Assembly: GCA_026120035.1 (NCBI GenBank)
Contig: JALRME010000016.1
Coordinates: 620,001-684,000 of the forward strand
Source of the DNA: Coleophoma eucalyptorum
Lineage: Eukaryota > Ascomycota > Leotiomycetes > Helotiales > Dermateaceae
DNA length: 64,000 bases
Reading direction: 5' to 3'
The position numbers and the translations under genes were made by a program. The notes under the pieces are model-generated. The model searched no databases. It worked only from the letters and a program-made list of their open reading frames with translations, and was not told the DNA's origin. Position 1 is the stretch's first letter; each line of letters opens with the position of its first letter. Of this stretch, positions 57,598 through 64,000 are shown one piece after another.

Positions 57598-60328
57598 TCA
57601 ACCTTCATCTCCCGTATTTTCTATAGTTGCTGTTGGTGGCGAAACAGATGCAGCAGCTTCTTGTTCCTCCCGCTCAAACTCCGCCATCAGGTCTGCTTCT
57701 AAATCATCCTCGTCCAACTCTCCTCCTTCTGCATCTTCTTCGATCTCGTCACCTGTGACTCCAGGTGTAGGCAGGCTTGACTCTGATCCAGCACTGTTGG
57801 GCGTCTTGACCGTCTTTAGCCCCGTACTTCTGTTGCTAGCCCTATTTCTCTTTCTTAAGACTGCGCTTCCTGTATCGCTATCATCGTCGTCTGTCGTATC
57901 TTCGTGCTTTCGTTTTCGGCTGGTGCTTCTGTTGCTGGCTTTGCTACCGCGACTGCTATCGCTGGCTATACTTCCCGCGTCACTATCATCATCCGAGCCT
58001 GACCCCAGAAAGTCATTCAGCTCGTCATCCACATCGCCCCAGTCAAAACCTTGCAGATTCTCTATGGGGGATACTCCTCCTTCCAATTCATCAGGCATGA
58101 CTCCTTCGTCATCAAGCTCTTCGTCTTGACTATTGGGAACACCATCCTCATCGTCCGAAGACATGCCATGAAGCGAGTTATCCTCACTATCTTCGTCTGA
58201 GTCATGGATAGATGATGGAGCGCTAGGAATATCGGTATCTTTTATACGATCTTGATCGTGAATTTGTACCTGCTTGAGTCAGCATCGATGCTCAGTTAAA
58301 TTATCTGTAGACTTACAAGATATGGTTCTTCGTCTTCCATCTTCCATTTGCTCATTGATCTCAACAACCATTCTTGGTTGACGATCTTAATATGAGGGTA
58401 CTTGGCGGCTTGTCTGACTTTCGCAGTGCGTGTCCTACTTGTCGAGGCGACCACATGTGTGACTTTACGAGACACCTTAGTTTGGATGTTGGCACCAAAG
58501 CTGATCGCTTGGAGAGCGATTTCGGACCTAATAATTTGTGCTTTATGAGTATATGATACATGTCTAGGTACGTGGATGGAAGGGGAGTAGAGTTTTGGAA
58601 GTATATACCTTAACACATCAACACCTAAGGGTACGAGGCCAGACATCACGATGGTAGTGCCAGCAAGTGTTTTCGCCCTGTGTCGTGTTAGCCAGCATTC
58701 ATTGTCTACAGCACTCATAGTCCATACTTCAATCGTGGCATAACTTGCGCAATATCGGGCACTATCTTTAGATCAGCAGCGTTCTCTTTAATTGAAACCT
58801 TCTTGTTATGACCAGGTTTCAATTGTGCGAGTCGGCCACCTTGTGCGTTTACAAGGGCACTTTCATAGTCCTCATAGAAGGACTTGTGAAGTTGTGTAAG
58901 GTGCTGTTCCAGATGCTTGAGCTCTTCGTCGTCGTCCCGGAGAAGATTATGTCGGTGAGGCTCATGGGCTATCTCGCCATTCTTGTTTTCCTCAGTATCC
59001 TCAGCTTCGTCCCCATCTTCCTTGTCGAGCTGTTCTTGCATATGAAGCAGCGGCCTCTCGGTCAATTGCTTCTCCAAGAATTTCTCCTGTTCGGCAGCCT
59101 GCTCTTGTCGTAGTGCCTGATCATTGCCGCCGCCCATGCTGACTAGCTCTTCAAGAGCACTGACTTTGCTTTCAATGCTACCATCTTTGGGCTCAGCGTC
59201 CTTCTCTTCTCCACCATCTGCGTTCTCGGCAGTCGGTGTTGGTCCAATTTCTTTCGCTTCGGCCTTCTGAGCGATACGCTTTTTGTCGGCAGCACTGATC
59301 TTGGGAATCTCTTCTCGCTTGGGCAAGAAGCTTGAGTTGATATCACCAATTCCCAAGAAGAAATCATACGGAACAACCTTGATGAGATTTGATCGGTTAT
59401 TTGGCCATACATCTGCTCGATCGTCAATGATGACAACCATTTTAGTATCGACAGGAAATAGTCGCGCCAAGCTCTTTGCTGTGACATTGCCATTCTCATC
59501 ACGACTGATAATACGGTCTCCGAACAGCTTCTTTTGGGGATCAACAATCTTGGCGATATTGAGGGCGTATGCTCGCGTTCCCATTGTGTAGACATGTAAC
59601 TCGTACAGCTCCGATACATGATCCAGAAATTCTTTTAAGCCAGGTCGCATCTTAATGTAATACCAACAGCCGGAGGCAAGACCTCGTGGGCCATCGTCGT
59701 TGAGTTGGAATGATTTGACGTCTTTGACAGCTTCGTAATTTGGTGATGTAGGATCGCGTTGCCATTCTCCAACAGTAGGCTCTATGCAGGCATGAATAAT
59801 GGTTTGATCCAAGTCGACTACCAAGGAAAGCTTCTTTTGCTTCAATAATCGCCGTTGTAATTCTTCTTCCGATCGCGCAGCTTGAGCCTTGCTGACCGTG
59901 AGGTTATTTTGATCGTGAATCATGTTGATTGTTGCGCGATCTGTATCAGCCTCCTTGCTGGCCCAGGACATCTCAGTCATGTCCTTTCCGCACATACCGC
60001 AAAGACCGGCAAACTGAATCGAATGCGGACAGCTCTCTTTAATGTCAACGAAGACCATATCCTTCTCGACGACCATACCTTCCTTGACCTTCCATTGCTG
60101 CAAGGTGCCGTCAACCGAGCTATCCCAGTCGGCAATGGTGGTTTGCTCCTTCTCCCAGGTCTCCCCAAACGGATCGCCTACAGTTTCTGTCCAGGTAAAC
60201 TTGTACTGCAAGATCGACTCTTGCTTCTTAACCTCATCGCCAGGGCTCTTGAGGAGCTTGCTGATGGTAATCGGGTATTTGAGTCGTGTTCCTAAGCTTA
60301 GCAGCTTCCCCGTCTTTGAATCCTCCAT
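57598..60328 (-). CDS. FCP1: RNA polymerase II CTD phosphatase FCP1
   Basis: Four exons, 58728-60328, 58609-58677, 58317-58527 and 57598-58269, introns of 50, 81 and 47 nt, 850 residues. Fcp1 removes phosphates from Ser2 of the Pol II C-terminal repeats so the enzyme can be reused. Visible: N-terminal beta-barrel-like region, a CxxC pair (LCGMCGKDMTEMSW), the FCPH catalytic domain with DLDQT at 172-176 (two Asp needed for Mg-dependent catalysis), YYIKMRPGLKEFL, HVYTMGTRAYA, VIIDDRADVWP, and a BRCT domain from about 535 to 625 (TLAGTTIVMSGLVPLG, VTHVVASTSRTRTAKV, IVNQEWLLRSMSKWK). A very acidic, Ser-rich tail follows, as in yeast. Exon 2 is only 69 nt. Confidence 0.95.
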
Positions 60329-61452
60329 CGCGTCGTCGCGTTCTTTGTGTTCATGCGGTTTTCAAAGTCCCGAGTCTGCAGAGCAAGGTTCGCGTTAGTC
60401 AACGTCGCGCAAGGACACAGTAGGTCTGGGGAGGAAGTCGCGCGTTCTGGGAAGTGACTTGGTTGACAGGCTTTTTGCAGCAGCAAGAAGTCACGAAATG
60501 CCCCAAGATGAGTCTAAAATGCACGTCGTTTGGGAGAGGATCGTAACAGCTTGCGCGAGCTTCAAGTGCACTTTCTTATGGCATCTACAAGCTTCTGGAA
60601 GACCTACGATCTCGAATTGAGCTTCATGAAAGCTCTCAAAGACGTCTCGTGTGGGGTTCCTCCTCCGCTGTATATCCTGTGCATGACAGCCGTCACCCCC
60701 CCAACGTCCAGCTATTCACCTTTTGAGTGTACCGAATCGAAACGCTCCGGATATGATCGCAAAATTGTGATAACCCGCCAAACGCTCCAAGTAAAACTGC
60801 TATGCAATCTGTGCGTTCTGTGGGTTGCGAAGATGTGATGGGTGTATAGTTGATGGAGTTGTTCTTGCCTGATATGTTAGGTCGCGTAGAGGTACAGAAG
60901 CGCAGCTCGAGATGATGATTCGTTTCGTTCGGTAAAGGTTCCCGCGCTGGCGATGTACTGATTTGGGTCGGGAATTGGGGACTCTTTAAATATCTGCGAT
61001 GAAGGCGGAGGGCCGTTGGTGTCTGCTGATTCGTCCACCCAGGCATTAACGGTCTAGTCATACAGTGCACGTGACGAACTTCGCTTCTCGTTTGCAGCGA
61101 GCGACTGGAATGTAAAGTCTCGTCTGCACTGAGCTCCGGACAGGGAAAAGGTCTTTATATGATTGGTAGAATCGGGATGTTTCTTTTCGGTGAGACTTAG
61201 AAGTGAGGTATGAGCGTCACCTTGCACTTGCAAGACAATATAGGCAAATGCCGCTAGAGGTCGCTGGAACGTAATCTTCATTATCTTAACGTACGACATA
61301 TGATATCTATTAATGCAGCTCTAGACGTCGGTCTTGCAAACCCATGATGACTCCCCAGCGCCTATAACATGTTATCGTCAGGTCATCATCCCTCCAATCC
61401 CTGCAAATTCAATCGCGGCCCAGTCTGCAGTGACCATTACCCATTCCCCAGT
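60329..61452. other. 1.1-kb upstream region of FCP1, no gene recognised
   Basis: Between the FCP1 start and the ATG26 end, both on the minus strand. Open frames at 60530-60838, 60693-61070 and 61054-61299 show no recognisable product. Confidence 0.5.
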
Positions 61453-64000
61453 CTACAATGTCGTAATTCGGCTCGGACCTACTGCTCCTAAGCTCCTTCC
61501 AGCCGACGATGCTGTCGACCTATTACCTGCCATTGACTCCCAGTCATGATACCTCTTACCCAAATCCGTGTCATTATCATCTCCAATGAAAGTCCAACTC
61601 TCTTCGTCTCCCGTTTCTAGTACATCATCAGACACCACCTTTCCATCTTTATGCTTGATAAGCGAGCGAGCATATTCCAGATCTCGGTAGATTGATTGTA
61701 TCGCGGTGTTGACACCGTTTTCCTGCGCATGTTAGAGAATCAAACTTGTAGGTGAGGATTGGAAATAGCATACCTGACGGATTTCCTCGCCGAGAACTCT
61801 CGCCTTGATGATCATTCTTTCGCTATGCGAAGCTTCCCATAAAGCACGGGAGAATACACTAACGTTGAGCTTCCTCAGATAAATCCCCACACCAAGATCC
61901 TCCACTCGAGAGCCAAAGAAAAACTGATCCCCAAAGAAAGGCTTGATGATTGTGGGGATACCTGCGCGAAGACTAGCGCCTGTTGTGCCAGCACCACCAT
62001 GATGAACAGCTGCATCCATTTGAGAGAAGAGCCAGTCATGAGGTGCCGATCTGATTTGATGAATCTCGGGGGGAAGAGGTGCTTCAAGTTCGTTTGCATC
62101 CTTCTTATCAAGACGGTCTGACCATCCTTTGGATAGGATACAACGTACATCTGCCTTCAAGACAGATTTGATGATGGTGTTCGTAAGTGCAGCTGAATCT
62201 GAGACGACGATAGAGCCAAATCCGATATAGACCAATTTTTTCTTGTCTTCACGAGCTTTCGCGATGAAGTCTGTTAACTCTCGAGGCGGTGACCAATTGG
62301 TGCCTTCATCAAGGAACCAGTAGCCCGTCACACGAATCCAGTCGCTATAATCGAGGGGAGGTATGACTACTGAGGGGCTGAAACTGTATAGGAATGGCAC
62401 TTTGTTTGGCTGCATCTTCTCTAAATTTGTTGCTTGCAGGCTGAGCTCTTTCTTTCTCCACCGGTTGATTTGTCCAGCCGTGCCCTTCCAAAACACATTG
62501 TCGAACATGACATAAGTGATGTAGTTGTACGCACCACCCATCTTATGTTCAGGAACCGCAAACGCATGTGGATATGCTCGAGTACGCGTCCAAGGCATAG
62601 AAAAGGCACGGAAGTATGGTATACTGAGGGCCTCAGCAATATGTATACCAGCCATAGCACTCGGACTTTCGATCAAAATATCAGTGTCCTGGCAAGCTAT
62701 CCACGAAGAGGATAACAAGCCATCAATCCAGCCTCTAAACTTGCTGGATGCTTCCTTGAGAAAGGAGTAAGTGAACATGCCGTTCTCGATACAAATTCGC
62801 ATCAACTCGGTTGGGTCTCCTTCGACAGGAGCAAAATCTATGCCGTGGCCCTCAACCCAGTCTTTGAACTCACTATGAGTAGCAATCTTTGGTTTGTGGC
62901 CCTCCGCAATGAGACCTTTGCACAAGGCAATATATGGTTGTACATCGCCCCGCGATCCAATCGTCAAACAAGTGATGCGCAATGATTCGGCAGGCTTGAA
63001 GTTCAATATTGATGCTCGTGGGTCATCAAAGAGTATTGCCGGTGATTCATGCCTAGAACTGTCGACAGATTTAGGCATCTTAATATCATGATCTCCATGC
63101 CCATCGCCTCTAGCTTCTTGGAGCGCTTTGTGTTCAGCACTTGCGTTCTCGGCCCTTTCCTTCTCTTCTGTAGAGAGTAAGCCCGATTCCTGAAGGAATC
63201 TTGCTGTCTCTAAATTTTGAAGCAATGTGATTGCGCAGTCATCGCGCAACTCAGTCTTATTGAACTCGAAGAACAGCTCTTCGTGGCCTTTGATGATGAC
63301 CACTAGGCCAGAATACCCAAAGCGAAAGCCCTTCTCTTTCTCTGCATTTAGGATATCCTTCAGTGGCAGAATGAGTTTAGTTCTCGTGCCCGGTAGAAGG
63401 CTACGGAAGCAGAATGATCGATCACTAATATACACCTTTCCATAGAGTGGTAGAACACGTGTAAGGTATCCGAAGTATGATGCTTGTAACTTCTCTGATT
63501 CTGGAAGGGCGAAGTGCTCTCGGAAGCGGTCTCCAGACATCATGTTTTCGTCGTCATCCATACCCTCATCGTCTGTTCCTGGACCTTGTTGTTCATCATA
63601 ATGTTTCTTGCCTCCCTTCCACATCCCAGCAACTTTCTCTGCATATCCCATGGACTCTGTGGCAAGTAAAGTGCTCATGCGCTTCGAGTGTTTGTTCAGG
63701 TAGCCCGCGAAGCCCGCTGCTCGTTGCAGTGGATATGACCCAGCTTTCACCAGGCTTTGCAGGGTGGGAACACTACCAGAGGGATCGACAGAGCCCGCGT
63801 TGGAGTCAGCTACAGAGCCTGTAGTAGCAGCGTGATGTGGTGATTGCAAGGGTTCCTTGTTGTCGACTGCTGTTCGTGTGGATGCAGGACCAGCCTCAGC
63901 ATTCCGAGAAGGGTCTGTCTCTTGACGCCGGGCTGCTGATGGTGAGCGTTGGATTGTTGGCGACAGAAAGACATCACTACCGCGCAAAATCTGGCTTGCT
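61453..64000 (-). CDS. ATG26: sterol 3-beta-glucosyltransferase ATG26 (UGT51), 5' end outside the window
   Basis: Two exons visible, 61774-64000 (open to the window edge) and 61453-61722, with a 51-nt intron; about 830 C-terminal residues. The enzyme glucosylates ergosterol using UDP-glucose; in some fungi it is needed for peroxisome autophagy. Visible: a linker with [20 protein letters not shown], the second GRAM domain ([60 protein letters not shown]), then the GT28/UDPGT fold: [50 protein letters not shown], and the donor-binding block [20 protein letters not shown] with GVPTI-like [19 protein letters not shown]. The first GRAM and PH domains must lie beyond the right edge. The final exon is acidic and Ser-rich. 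Confidence 0.95.

Noticed and set aside
1..64000. CRISPR arrays, operons, prophage or insertion sequences
   Set aside because: The DNA is eukaryotic with spliceosomal introns; no direct-repeat array or transposase was seen.

Overview
The window is nuclear DNA of a filamentous ascomycete (Pezizomycotina; a leotiomycete-like fungus is my best guess, by inference only). Support comes from short introns of mostly 47-120 nt with GTRNGT donors and CTAAC/CTGAC branch points, intergenic gaps of about 0.2-3 kb, a dispersed single 5S rRNA gene, and fungal-type proteins (SKT5, ATG26, PDAT, DUF1917, sterol glucosyltransferase). I found no transposon, CRISPR array, rDNA unit, tRNA or secondary-metabolite cluster. 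All exon models were built by eye from splice signals, reading phase and expected protein continuity.

Layout. 0-5 kb: tail of an unrecognised gene, a SAS2-like MYST acetyltransferase (+), a small split gene for a probable mitochondrial protein (-) whose exons are too short to stand out as open reading frames, and a conserved nuclear-type protein (+) with a GC-AG intron. 4.7-9.3 kb: a gene-poor, AT-richer stretch holding only an HpcH/HpaI aldolase (+) and a complete 5S rRNA gene (+). 9.3-22.8 kb: UGGT (-) divergent from alpha-COP (+), then RPN12 (-) and a CCCH zinc-finger protein (-). 22.8-25.9 kb: a 3-kb gap without a recognisable gene. 25.9-36.9 kb: OXR1 (+), CHL1 helicase (-), SKT5 chitin-synthase activator (+), HOP2 (+). 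37-46.7 kb: DPH7 (-), an uncharacterised conserved gene (+), a DUF1917 gene (+), NAA30/MAK3 (-), PDAT/LRO1 (+), ribosomal protein L28 (+). 47-64 kb: CDC7 (-), condensin subunit 1 (+), HEM4 (-), ERV1 (+), complex I NDUFA13 (-), FCP1 (-), and the C-terminal two thirds of the sterol glucosyltransferase ATG26 (-), which runs off the right edge.

The genes are housekeeping genes rather than one pathway. Several head-to-head pairs share a promoter region and have related jobs: UGGT with alpha-COP (secretory pathway), CDC7 with condensin subunit 1 (cell cycle), HEM4 with ERV1 (tetrapyrrole synthesis and mitochondrial thiol oxidation). No clearly new multi-gene system is visible. The points most worth following up are the hidden mitochondrial gene at 2518-2937, the splice-dependent CAAX box of SKT5, the uncharacterised gene at 38997-40121, and the 5S gene with its upstream TATA-like element.
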